From Burhinus oedicnemus (taxonomy: Eukaryota; Chordata; Aves; Charadriiformes; Burhinidae): a DNA stretch of 64,000 nt. This document shows positions 27,523 to 39,459 of the stretch, one piece after another. The notes under the pieces were generated by a model. That model worked only from the letters and a program-made list of their open reading frames with translations. It was not told the origin of the DNA and searched no databases. The stretch is taken from assembly GCA_008921705.1 (NCBI GenBank), contig VFFE01009205.1, positions 701,194-765,193 of the forward strand, in the 5' to 3' direction. Both the position numbers and the translations under genes were made by a program. Within the stretch, counting starts at the first letter, position 1. Every line of letters begins with the position of its first letter.

Positions 27523-30439
27523 GAATTAATTAAAGCTGTGTGAGGTAAGAAAAGCCTTGTTGCAACAAACCAACAGAAGTGTCATTGGGGGCAAGGGAGA
27601 GAAGAAGAGCCCAAGAACTCATCTCTGCTTTGCGAACAGAGTGTAGTAGTCAGCCAAATGGTGATGTATTCTGTGCATTCCTTTTATTTTTCATTTGTTT
27701 TCTTGGTTAGCATACAACAAAGAACAGCAGTGATGGTCAGAGCCACAAACCCACAATGACTGTATATGTTACAAAAATACAGACGATGCTTACAGGAAAG
27801 TGACACAGCAGATTTAAAATGTGTGGTAATGTTAAAAACGTCTCTGTTTATTCTGGTTCCCACACTTTTGGGAGTTACAGGCACATGCTTCTCCCTTGGC
27901 ATGAATCTGACAGAGCACTTAGTGCCTACTGAAGGCTAAGTCAAGTATAGCAGCAGGGCCAGACCCTGAGGCCTAAGTAGTGGACTTCATCATCCATCAT
28001 CCCCTGACAGATGATTTTCCGGCTCTCTGTTACAGAGGGAGAAAACTTTCACACAATGCACAGTAAATATAGATACAAGGAGGGAGAATCTCCTTCAGAA
28101 AAATACTCTTGTTCTTATCTGTGACCAAATTATCATTGTTATTAAAAGCATTTAAATTAGCTTTATGTAAGGAAAAAGGTCAGGGAAACAACATTAAATT
28201 TAAGTGGCAACAAGGAATCAGGGCTGCACAGTTTCCTGTAATCAGGTTTCCTTGGAGCGCACAATGCTGGGTATTTTTGTAAAAAAGCAATCACAGAAAG
28301 AAACAAGCGAAAGTTATGTGTTAGTTTAAACAGAAGTTCCTGTATTTTTATGGACAAGAAGATTTTTTTTTTTGGTGTGAAACCGTTGGTAGTTTGAGGT
28401 ATCCTGTGTGAGGGCAGCATATTTGAATATTCGTGCTTTTACTTGTATCTCCACCACACCATGTTTGGGAAGGGTGGGGTTCACAGTGGTAACTGGGCTG
28501 AATAGGTTTTATAGAAAAGCACGAAAGGGTAAGATACCAAATATGGCCTTTGAGTTTACTTATGTGGGAACAAATATCAGTATAAGGGGACCCTTTGTAA
28601 TCTGATGGGCTTCATAGTCCTGGCAGATGAAGCATGGACAGGACCCAAAGGCTGGAAACTGGAAGCTGGTATATGCAGATTAGAGAGGAGGCAAGTTTTT
28701 AGCTGTCATCAGTTGCTGGAATGGTCCAGGCAGAGGTGTGGCAACTCACTGGAAACATTCTCAGCTGAAACAGGTTAAAGACTTCTTGTTCCATGGATAT
28801 GCTTATTCATACCAACTAGTGCGTGAAGTAGTGGCCTGTGGTTTGAGGGTAACTCAAGATTCAGTGAGTTCTATGAATCTAGTAGAAATATATCTGACTT
28901 GTTATCATCTCGGGCCTGTAAACCCTCCTGAAATGGGATGTGACTTGAGAATATTTATGTCTCTGTTTCCAACTGAAGAATATCTTTCTATCGAGTTTTT
29001 ACCACTTTGCCTTATTTTGGGCTTCAGAGCACAAGCTGTGTTTATGCTGTCAGAGCTTTGCTATTATTTTGTCCTAGCAAAAAGCTTAAAACTGGCTATC
29101 TGTGTGCAGGCTTTTTGACAGTAGACAAAAACGTTTGAATCTGATCCTTGCCACCTCTGTGTTATGTATTTCTTCACCTCACAGGGCAAAAATACTTTCA
29201 AAACTGTGAAGTCGTATTGAACTTTGATAAAGCAGCCATCTAAGGACCCAAGACAGTTTTATCTAGTAAAATCAGTGGTTATTTATTATTTGGCACTGTG
29301 ATGATGACAATGTTTTTTGCACATTGAAGAAAAATGTCTAAGAAATTCTTACATCATCTCTAGGTACTTATATATACAGCCACAAGATAGCCTGAATAAA
29401 GGGGTACTTGCTGAAGTATGTTATTGACACTATGGTAAACGGGAGGGATTGTCTGGCATTTACTGTGTATGTCAGAAAATTCAGATCAGTTCCTTAATAT
29501 TTGCTTTTCCTATAAAGGCCATCCAAACCACTAAAAAGTCACGAGCTGTGGAAGGAAATTTTAAGAGTTCTCATGTGGTCATTGCTAGAGAAATAATTTC
29601 CTTTAGTATCCATATGTTCAGCATCTTTGCCTTGTTCTATCTTTGGTAAAGTTGTGGCATTGATTTTTAGGGAGAAGAAGAGAGAAAACTTGCAGATGAA
29701 ACTTTTTGACTAACCTATTTGAAAACAATGTTATTGAATCATTAAAGTGAGCAGAATGCTCAGTTTGCTACGGGTGTGGAAGCAAGTAGGAAATTCTGCT
29801 TCTCTCTTCCTCCTTACCCACTTTCTCCAGCTCCCAGCTGAGGCTGGGGAGGTTTGTTCTTTGTTGTCTTGCCTTTCCAACCAACATAAAAAGTTCAAGA
29901 AAGGAGATCCCTCATTTGAAGTGATGTTTCCTAAGTCTCAGCCGAAGCCAAGTAAATGAAAACACCAATTGCTAACCCAAACTCTGCCAAATATAGTGCT
30001 TTGGTCCCTTCTTGGAGTGTGACATAGCAAATACTCTGATGATTTTGAGCACTGTAAATAGATCCCAGCTGGCTGTTTTTAAGTGTGTGGCATTTACAGA
30101 TGCCTTGTCTTCAGCTTTTATATCTGCTAAACTCTGGATTAAACATACATCAGCAAGGCCAAAAGCGTATAATACAAACAGACCTCAATGAGTTCATTAG
30201 GTGTGTTTGGTTTTTAGTAGCATTGGACGCATTGAATCCACATTATGTATTTCTGCTGTGAATAGAAGGAAGCATGAGTCTGAATTGGGCTGTGAACACC
30301 ATATTCCTCTTTGCAGTTTCTTCTCCCCCCCCTCCTCTGTTTATCAACTATTTATAGGTGTTGTAGTTGACATGATCCAAAATACCATCAGGGATATGTA
30401 TGTATGTGGTGCCTGGTGTCCAAGTCTCTAACACAGCTG

Positions 30440-30555
30440 ATTACCAGGTGGCCCTAACCTGATCCAAGTCAGCCCAGTTTTGAGTGTGGATTGGACAAGA
30501 TGCCCCCAGAGGTCTCTTTTGGCCTAAGTGATTTTAAGATTCTGTGATTCTGTGT
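30440..30555 (+). mobile_element. CR1 LINE 3' end fragment
   Basis: The segment carries the CR1 3' untranslated signature: GGTGGCCCTAACCTGA, then GATTGGACAAGATG, CCCCAGAGGTCTCTTTTGGCC, and a terminal run of GATTCTGTG 8-mers, the tail on which CR1 reverse transcription starts. The element is 5'-truncated within its 3' region, as is usual for CR1, and contains an unusual stretch (about 30461-30485) between the two recognisable halves. It is inert, with no coding capacity left. Confidence 0.85.
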
Positions 30556-31912
30556 TTGGTTTTCTTGTGTACAGTATTCAGCTAGCAAGATCTCAGAAAG
30601 GCAGCCTGGTTTGTCCATAAAAGCGCAATGGCCTTGGGGCATGTTGATCCACCCAAGTTACATCTTGGCAGGAGAAGCACAACCTCTGGTTCCTGTTTTG
30701 CCTGCTTTTATAGCTGTTTCTGGGTCTGGTATGGGGTTCTGCCATGATGCAGAGGATTCCGGGTAGGTACTCTTTGCTGCTGTGGTTGAGTAGTTGGCTC
30801 AGTAAAACAGATGACTAGATGCTTTGAAGAAGCTTGCTGTGTGTGCTGGCATGTTAGGCAGGCATAATAATAATGTAGGTCTTGCTACACTGCCTTGTGG
30901 CATGCTTGTTTGTGAACTCAGGCCATTCCTGGCAGGAGTCATCCTTAGCATTGGGTCATCCAGAGAGAGAAAACTGAGAGAATAAGCTGAGCTACAGACA
31001 GGACCCATGTTAGTGTGTTTTGTATACAGCTGTTCACATGCTGAGCACACTAAAAGAGTGATTTAAAGACAGCTACATAGCACTCATCAGTGCTCTGATG
31101 TCTGAACCCAGAGATTAAACAGCCGTGTAAAGGAGAACCCCTAAGACAGTGATAGAAAAAGACCATGGTTTAAAGCAGGCTGATGGTCAGTAATTAATCC
31201 TATGCTGCCTTGCACTGACCTTCTGCAGCCTTAGCTGTGATTGCAACTGACTTGAAATGTTTTCTGTTTGCAGCTTTAGAAAAAAGCCTTTTTATAAAAC
31301 AGAATTTTTGTGAGAGTCTCCAACTAAAAGGCCTCATGTGCAGGCACAACCACATATACTTTCTCAAATGCAGAAAGCCTTGACAGCTAAGGCCCAAAAG
31401 ATGCAAGGAGCGTTCCAGACAGCAGATAGTCAAAAGGAAAGGAATGTTCTTGGCAGTGGTAGAGAGGTCTAAAACACCTTTGCTTTGTATTTTGTTTTGC
31501 CTGTTTGGGGATATTTTTCTTCAAAAAAAAAAAAAGTGTGTATATATATAAAAACCTGATGACTTTATATGCTTGTAATGAAGCAGGAAAGTCTCAGTAG
31601 TGCAATAGCTAACTGTGATGCAGTTGAACTAATCTAATCTACAATCTAATGCTTGAAGCTTGGGGATGCGAAACCTTCTAGATTAAAGGAGATTGAGACA
31701 GAGGTTTGGTCAAGAAGGTCCAATTTCCTAACCAAAAACTCATTGTACTTGTGAATGAATAGTAATTTGACTAATTGTTGCTATACTTGGGGAAAAACCC
31801 AGCTGTTCACGGAATGTATTTTTTTTACCCTTTTCTTCTCTGTCCCTCTAGGGAAGTTATGCTTTTTCACTTACTGGCAAAGATGAAAGTAGTATTCATT
31901 GAACACTCAACC
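30556..31912. other. Non-coding block left of the candidate exon
   Basis: No gene, promoter or CpG island is visible. A short GT/TA-repeat tract lies at about 31534-31550. Since there is no CpG-rich promoter here, any transcript using the exon at 31934 would need to start further left or from a weak CpG-poor promoter. Confidence 0.5.
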
Positions 31913-31933
31913 GGTTTGGTTTAATTTTCCTAG
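31913..31933 (+). promoter_or_regulatory. Candidate 3' splice site
   Basis: A pyrimidine-rich tract (TTTAATTTTCCTAG at its end) with an AG at 31932-31933. About 20 bases further left is ACTCAAC, a plausible branch-point sequence. It is a moderate-strength acceptor and is only meaningful together with the exon and donor that follow. Confidence 0.4.
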
Positions 31934-32000
31934 GTTTCTGAGAAGAGAGCCAGAAATCAAACCTGAAACCTGCTGCTGCTAATCAAATCATGACAGAAAG
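31934..32000 (+). CDS. Candidate first coding exon (partial), gene unknown
   Basis: A 67-bp segment sits between a plausible acceptor ending CCTAG and a strong donor, AG|GTAAGA, at 32001. All three frames contain stops except for the short frame opened by ATG at 31990, so it can only be coding as a leader-plus-start exon: 56 bp of 5' leader, then codons Met-Thr-Glu and the first two bases (AG) of a fourth codon, Arg or Ser after splicing. The ATG has A at position -3, a favourable Kozak feature, and an in-frame TGA at 31939 closes the leader. If real, the gene runs rightward, and the next 32 kb would be its intron, since no second exon is recognisable. Only three codons are visible, so the protein cannot be named. 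The chance of a coincidental acceptor, ATG and donor in 64 kb is not small. Confidence 0.35.
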
Positions 32001-35000
32001 GTAAGAAACTATCTCTTCTTTTATCCTAGAGTCTGAGCTTTGTTCCTTCTACTCCTCACTGCTGCTTACATTTGTATTTCCAAAACTTTACATATCATCT
32101 CATAGACACACTTTCCTGGAATTTGAATATCCATCCACAAAATTTTTTGTGAAAGGAAAAAGGTTCAACCAGCTTTTGTGAACTGTAGAAACAAGAAAGT
32201 TCTCTATGTAAAAGGCACACTATCACCCATGTATTCTGTTACTACTGCATGAAAGACTTGGGGTGAGGCTAGCAAGACCATTTTTGCAAGAAGATGCCAG
32301 ATTGACACACATTTTTGTACAACTTGGGAGCATTCAAACTGTCATTTGGTTCTGGGATTAGTGTCTGGTGTCAGGTTTTGTACCACATATTCTACCATAG
32401 TGAGTTGTATCAGGATGAGCAAAAATGGACAGGCAATCCCAACTCCAGATTTCCCAGCTCTGTCACTTTTTTGCATTGTAATTTTACTTTTTTACTTTTT
32501 TACTTTATGTTTATCTTTGGCTTATTAGGACAAATATTCCTGAGGATAATCCACATCAGCTATTTATGTTCAATAACCTATTCCTATTTGTTCCAGCAAT
32601 CTCAGCCAAGAACATCTCAGAATTGACATTTTTAAAATCCTTTTGTTTATGGGAAATTTTACACATTGGATTTTCCAAACACTCAACTGGGGAGTGATCA
32701 CTGCAAACATCTGAGAATACTTTAGCTCTTCTAATTCTCTTATGATGTCTTACTAATATCCAAAGAGGGAACAACTGCTGGTTTTATAAACTAGTCTGCC
32801 AGGTTTCTTAAAAAATTGTTAGAGTCTCAAATTTTCTAGCAGACATTTGTATCTTAAATACATTTTCTTTTGCTCCTCCCTAACTAAAGCTAATATATTC
32901 TCTTCATGGCATGTGTCAGGACTAGCTTTTTCAGGCATATAAGGTCTATTGTTGGGAGGTTTTAAAAGGACCACAAGCTTAATGCAAGACTTCTGCATAG
33001 AAGTGAATTTTGCCTTACTTCAGTCTCTCTTTAAGTAGATGCAAATTGATCACCAAACTTGGAATTCAACTTTGTCTTTTAGTTCTGGTTAAAATAAATG
33101 CTACTGAATTTTGAAAATTCAAATGTTCATTAAAATGCATGCAGCACTGCCCCTGGGATCATACGTAAAGTATTTGTAGGTAAGCAATATTAATATACAA
33201 TTTGCAAAGCAATAACCTGTATCCCAAGTGGAAAAGGAAACACTGTGAAGCCAAAAAGTAAATAATAAATACTGATGAACAGGGACTCTGGAAAATCACA
33301 ATTGGAAAAAGTGGTAAATCCCAAGGTTTTAGTTGTTTTGCTCTTACTTATTAATTTAGGTACAGAATTTTGCTGTTTTCTGCTGGTGCCCTGGGGGAAA
33401 GGTCTTTGTTGCTTTAGACGAAAAAGACAGTTTTCAAAATGTTACCAATGTGTTCTGCCCTGTTCACCCAGACTTACAAAAAAGAAAAAATGCATTTTTG
33501 GCAAACAATAGAGGCAATAAAGGAGAGGCTTCTGCCAATTATTATTGGCAATTATCGATACTAACAATTTTCTAGATGCAGCAGGAAAATAGCAAAACAA
33601 GGTATTCATTCCTCTGTTACTTCATGGTATGCTGGGTACTGATCCCTTGAAATGCATAGGAAAATGGGCAGGCTTTCTGGGACTACCAGTTCAGAGCAAG
33701 TCTTTCAAACTTCATTATGTCTGGCAAGGACTCCAGTCCAGGAAAACACAGAAGTTTTGAATGTATGAAACTGCGCATGGACTTAAAATCAAGCACAGGT
33801 AAAAATGTTTTCTGGAACTTCAGTTAGGGGACTCATTTTGATCAATGAATAAATCTATGACTCTTAGCAGAGACACTCCAGTACAAGAATGATGCCAGTG
33901 TTTTCAATCACAGTGCCTCTGCCGAAAGAATGATTGCTATCTGACCTACCCAGGAAAAGGTGATATGAGCCACAGTGCTCAGAGAAACCATTGTTCTGAT
34001 GTTACAATATAGTGAAGTCACTAGAATATAGAAATGCTAAATGATTGTGACCTACCCTCAGAACAATACCATGATGGATGGCTGGGAACCACCCTGAAAG
34101 TAGGGAGCAAAATTTTACAGGGGATTGAGTTCCAAAAATGGCCAAACGATTCAAATCTAAGACAGCTATCTAACTAGATAAATAATGTAAAACATCCAGG
34201 CTGAACAGAAGTAATTACAGTGACATCAGTGGAAAGAAAAACTAGTTGATGAAGAAAGTATGTAGAAATACCAACAGCAATTAAGGCAAGAGGCCTATAG
34301 GCTGAATAATTGTCTTTAAAACACTGAGTGCCATGTGTGTTTCTTACAGAGGAAGTCCAAATGTTCACGGTAGTTTAATGGACAAATTTAAATTTCTATG
34401 TAGTAGGAATTTTTCAAAACTGTTTTGTAGTAGTGAAAGTGGCTTAGGTAATGCAATATCCATGTACAATTAAAACAGTAAAATTTTGATTAATTGATTC
34501 CAACTCTTATACTTCATTATTAATTGGAAATTCTTATAGACTTAGCTACTAAAGGTGTTAGCCCTACAGGCTGAATTTGTACTAAGGAAGGCAAGAATTT
34601 TAAGGAGAGATGTGTTATCCCAAAAGCATGTAATCGTGTGACATCTCAAAATTTTACAAGAGAGCAAGAATCTCCTCAGTACTTCAGCACTTCGTAACAT
34701 TGAGGTAAGGACTAGATGGGACAGTGATGAGTCAGAATTAAGAAGGATATAGCATCCTATACCTCCTGTTCTAGTGCTCCAGCCAGGGGGATGGATGGAC
34801 TAAGAGAACTGTGGCTTTAATGGAAAAGCACAGAATTTGGTGGGGTTTGCTTCTTTCAGTCTAAAGTTGGAATTTTGAGAAGAAGAGAGGGCTTGCACTG
34901 CATATATGTACAGAAAACACTGCCCACTTTGTGTTCCTCTGGGTCAGTGCATGGATCATCATGTCTTTTTTGTATGTTGAGCTCAGGTGTTTATGGATGG

Positions 35001-38000
35001 TGCTGGTCTTACCATCTGGTACTTAAATACAAATTGTACTGTTTATTCTGCAAACATTTATACATGGGAGTAGTCCCACTGAACAATAGGAGTATCTATA
35101 TACCTTGAAGGAGAAGGCCTATGTTATTGGCCCACTCTGTGAGCTGAGCACTCAGCACTTGTATTTTAGGAAAATACTGTGGCTCAGAAAGTAACTCCTA
35201 TCATTCCTGAGCCAAATTCAGTTGCTTGCTGAACCACAGCACTTTTTTGTGTTGAAAAGAATTACCTTGGTGTTGAGAAGAATTACCTTGGTATAGCAAA
35301 AGATTCAATATTTGGTTTTCTAAGCACAATACTTTATTAATAATAAAAAATTGTGTGGGATGAGTATAATACAGCATGAAAAAACCCAGTACTCAGACAC
35401 TAGAAATGAAGTATGCCAGTGTTTTGAATAAAAAGACTCCTCAAAAATATTTCCACCTTATTGGCATCTCCAAGTCAAAAAAAGAAAACCAGCTTTAAGA
35501 TAGTGAACCAAAATTCTCTTCCCAGCCATGATATTTTCTGGAAGACAGCTAGCAATATGTATAAAGTAGAGAACACGCTACAAGGCAAGCCAAGCCTGCC
35601 TCCTGTGGGTAGTTAATCTATGGCTATAAAATTATATTGTTTTTTGTATTAGTCTTAAATGACTTGTACATATGTCCATTGTTGTCAGCTTAGAAAGTAA
35701 AGTTGTGAAACTTTGGTTCCAAATGCTTAAACATTTTGTCATGTGAAAAGAAATGAAAGCAGCCCCCAGTTTCTTCAACAGTTGCATTAAGCCCTAGATG
35801 ACTAGGTTAGAAAGAAGTCTTTTCTAAGCATTCTTCACAGGGAAGCTGTAGGAAAGTAAGTTTTTAAAACTGTTTAACTCTTGCTGTTCTGTCTGAGCAT
35901 TGTTTGGGAAGAAGCCTTCTGTCTGCTTACAATGAGCTGATCTCTATATTAATATTATTGCAGGTGCTAAAATTAGGTGGATAATCAGCCACTGACTTAT
36001 ATAAGCAACTACAGTCTTGTTTCAGCAAATAATTTAAGTATTTGAGTTGGTTTAAGGATGGGCTAAAGTATACAATCAATGTGAGTTCTTTGAAATTGGG
36101 TGTTACATCAGGTAAGGAGTTCTCTCTTCACCCAGAATCTGGCTGGACAATGAGCCATATTAATAGTAAGGTCTGATAGAGAGATAAGAGTGCAGAGCCA
36201 ATATAGTTTGTGGCGCAGGTGACTTATCTTTGTATTGGTTCCTCCCTCAGCTGATTTTAGTTTTTTCTTCTGTGGAGGTCTGTCCTTGGTACTGGCTTTT
36301 CTTCTTGGGAACAGAGAATCAGAATTCCCTTCAGGAGAAAACACTGCTTGAGTTAAAATATTGCAGAGAATGGTGGGGGACCTTGAGTTTTAGATTTGGG
36401 GCAATCAATTTCCTTTTCAGGTTTGAAAAGGAAAATTCTTCCCCCTGCCCCAAGTCTACCTGGGTCAGGCTGAAACCACAAGCACTGGGGGGCCTGAGGG
36501 GCCATGGAGGACAGGTTGTCTGAGAAGTGATTAGCACTCTGTGAATTGCCAGGCTGCAGCTGCAGGTAAAGTTGGGAGCATCAGAGACACAAATTTAGTT
36601 TGCAGCATCTATTCTCCCATGAAGACTCCACAGCACTAGAGCTTGCAGAAGGAGTGGTGAAAGCCAGCTAGCTGAGGAATGAAATGAGCTCTTTTTTGCT
36701 GCTGACCAGTGCTTGCCTTTGCCTACCCCCAGTTTCATCTACTTCCATCTTGCAGGCCATGTGAAGTGGCCTTACTTTGCATTTCCACTAGCTGTGCTGC
36801 AAGGCAGAGAAGAGCATACCTGAAGACATGATGCACAGTTCCTCACATGCAGAATGAGCTTTGTGCTTAGACTCTCTTTACATACTCTGTGATTTTGCTG
36901 CTCATCTGCATGTGTGTAGGTATTTAAATACTAAAATTGCTTTGTTAGGTACATAGTTAAATCCCCAGAGTGGAAGAAGGGGTCCCATGGGAGTGGCATG
37001 AGACCTAGTATGCATGCACAGCTGGCTATTAGACTCCTTTTCAAAGTAGTTTCTACATCTGTTAGGCTTATGGCTTCAGGTTATGCCTGCCAGGTGTGAT
37101 CTCCTCTTCCACAATTGCAACCCCTTTCTAATCTTGTAACAGTTTTAAGGAACAATTAGAAGTTTTACTCCTTTAAACCAGCTAAAAGATCTTGTCCTAG
37201 AAGTAAACAGTTGCAGGCAAATTTAGGCTATTTTACCATTTTTGAGTGGCTTACAGGACTCCAGCTATGGAAAAATTCTGAATTGGAGTGTTCAGTGAAC
37301 TGGTGAGTGATAAAGAGGCATTGCTTGCTCTTCACAATGTTTGTTGTGTTTCTTTACACAGTATTAGGATAGAAGATCATTAAATATTTTTCATTAACAG
37401 GGTGTGGGGGATTATTTTGGAAAGGAGAAGAGACTGCATTTTTCCTTTCCACTTTGGTTCCTACCTTATTCCAAAACAGCAGGGGGAGAATTGCACTGGA
37501 AAAAAAAAAGGCTGTGGTGATGCAGTTCAAAAGAACGCTAATGTTGCTGTATATATTGTGTTTCATCACATGTTTTAAAGATTTAGTACTAGAACTAGAA
37601 GGTCTTGGGGAAAAGTCCCTTGGGAAGCAGCCTTTTTCTCAAGTTTGTGAACTTAGATATAAGTAAAAGGCAAAAATATACCGATCACGTAATAACAATT
37701 AATATGAGAGAGAAGGGTGTGGTGGCTAAGAGTTTTGATTTTGAATCTGGAATGCTCAGCTGTTTTTCTAAACTGTTTAGGAGGAAAAAGGCTTGATTAT
37801 TTTTTTTAATACATGCTTTTGATTCTTTAACTTTGTAATAGTGGTGTATAGTAATATAATTTAAATGGTCACATTAGTAAATATATGCCTGTAGAAAGGA
37901 GTTGGTGGCCGCTGTGGCATAGTCAGCTCAGTTGTTGTGAGAGATGAGGACTAGTTACAGCTTAAAACAGTGGGAGAAAACACCTCCAAAAATGTGGATT

Positions 38001-39422
38001 TCAAACTTTGTAAACGGCTGAGGCATCAGTGAACTAGTATTGCTTCCAGGCTTGTCGTGATGAGCCCTATTTCAATTCCAAATAGCAAATAGCTTTGTAT
38101 CATAATCAGTCTTTGGCTGGCATTGTCTTTTCATCTGTGTGCCTACAGCCCTCCATGCTATGAGCCTTCAGCCCTGACTGAGAGTTGTTTCATGTACCAC
38201 ATGTGGGTAATAATACAGGAGGCCTCCATCTCCCTAAACTAAAACTGGTTCTTTATTAAGAGTGCAAAGGTTCTGCATCTGTAGATTGCAACCAAGGTAT
38301 CTGCACGCAGAGTAGCTTAACTTGTGTCCATACTCCAAAAAAAGAAAAATCGTGTTCTTTCTCCCATTCTGTGGGAGGGTGCTGCAGAAACTGCCATCAT
38401 ATGAATCTTTCAAGAGAATGCACATGCTAGAACAAACAGCTAATAAATGAATAATTTTTAAAATTAGTTGTATCTATACACATATATACACGCACAAGCA
38501 AGTATGTTTAAACAGTTGTAGGGAACTCTTTCTGGAGGAAGGTATAACTTCCTATATTGAGATTTCTTGCATTTTATTCCAGAGAGTCTTTTTCTGTCTG
38601 TGTTAGAGACGTATTGCTGAGCAAGATCAGTAACTGATCTGGCACTTCCAATTCATCTATTTACCCGTGTTGCACAGAGACTGATGATTTAGTGGAATGA
38701 AAGGTGCTTGGTGCTTGCTGCATGTGTTTTCTCCATTGAAACTAGAAACAGTTTAGCAACTTCACTCTGCTTTGCTTTGTAATTTATTGACATGGATTCC
38801 TAATGTCATGCTGTTTTTTAAAAAGATTTTTTGGTTTAACAAAATGTAAATAATTGCTTTGTTTTGGATTAAGAGAAGTGTTTATCTTGCTTAAAAGTGA
38901 TGACATTTTTTGTAATTATATTGTCTTTATTAATACACACACAATAGTTTGTAACATTGATTCTATCTTCCAAAAAAACTAGCTGGTTAAAAAAGTAGAA
39001 TAGCTAAGAATGTAAAGACAAAGCAATGAAATTAGAGATTGAGAGTCAGCTGATATGATTTAGTTCACATTATTCACTTAGGGAATAAAAATGAATATTT
39101 GAAAAATATATTAAAAACCTAAAGCCTCATCATTTTGCAGCTTCTTTTGGCATAAGTTGCCAAGGGACACAACTGTATGTTAGGAAAGAAAATGGTTTCT
39201 CATTTGTGATTCTATTAAATAATCCTTTGGTTTATTTAAAATTTACTCCAAAACCTGCACTTTCAAACTTGCCATGTATTTATATGCAAATGCAGGGGCA
39301 AATCTACCAACTTACTTTCTGACATTGTTCTTATTTGGAGTTTCTGTATTAGTGTGTGTATCTGCAACATTAATAACTGAAGCTTATAGTACTACTTATG
39401 ATTGAATGCTGAGTTGGTAAAT

Positions 39423-39424
<2 letters not shown>
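32001..39424. other. Non-coding block, possible intron
   Basis: No recognisable coding sequence or interspersed repeat. A short TTTTTAC-type tandem lies at 32481-32505, and the 21-bp duplication at 35249-35290 is listed separately. The open frames here are shorter than about 105 codons and unrecognised. Confidence 0.55.
35249..35290. repeat. 21-bp tandem duplication (2 copies)
   Basis: Two adjacent 21-bp units ending AGAATTACCTTG differ at a single position. This is a recent or well-preserved local duplication with no evident function. Confidence 0.85.

Positions 39425-39457
<33 letters not shown>
39425..39457. repeat. T33 homopolymer
   Basis: Thirty-three uninterrupted T residues, the longest homopolymer in the window. 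It could be the antisense poly(A) tail of a processed retrocopy inserted on the minus strand, but the sequence to the left contains no mRNA or SINE I recognise, and I see no clear target-site duplication. Confidence 0.95.

Positions 39458-39459
<2 letters not shown>

Larger units (their letters stand above)
18601..30439. other. Non-coding block, no gene recognised
   Basis: Long AT-rich stretch without a recognisable gene. Open frames such as 19962-20354 and 28738-29118 (plus strand) match nothing I know. Simple sequence includes T runs near 23221 and 23812, A18 at 25478-25495 and a G-rich tract at about 26945-26963. A faint match to an old amniote interspersed repeat is listed separately at 24.7 kb. 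Confidence 0.55.

Noticed and set aside
28738..29118. Plus-strand open frame of 126 codons with balanced composition
   Set aside because: The sequence looks protein-like at first glance but matches no family I know, and I found no convincing acceptor or donor bounding it. A translated database search would settle it.
35964..36111. Possible exon between TTATTGCAG and CAGGTAAGG
   Set aside because: The 148-bp interval has stops in all frames and nothing supports transcription; such acceptor-donor pairs are common by chance.
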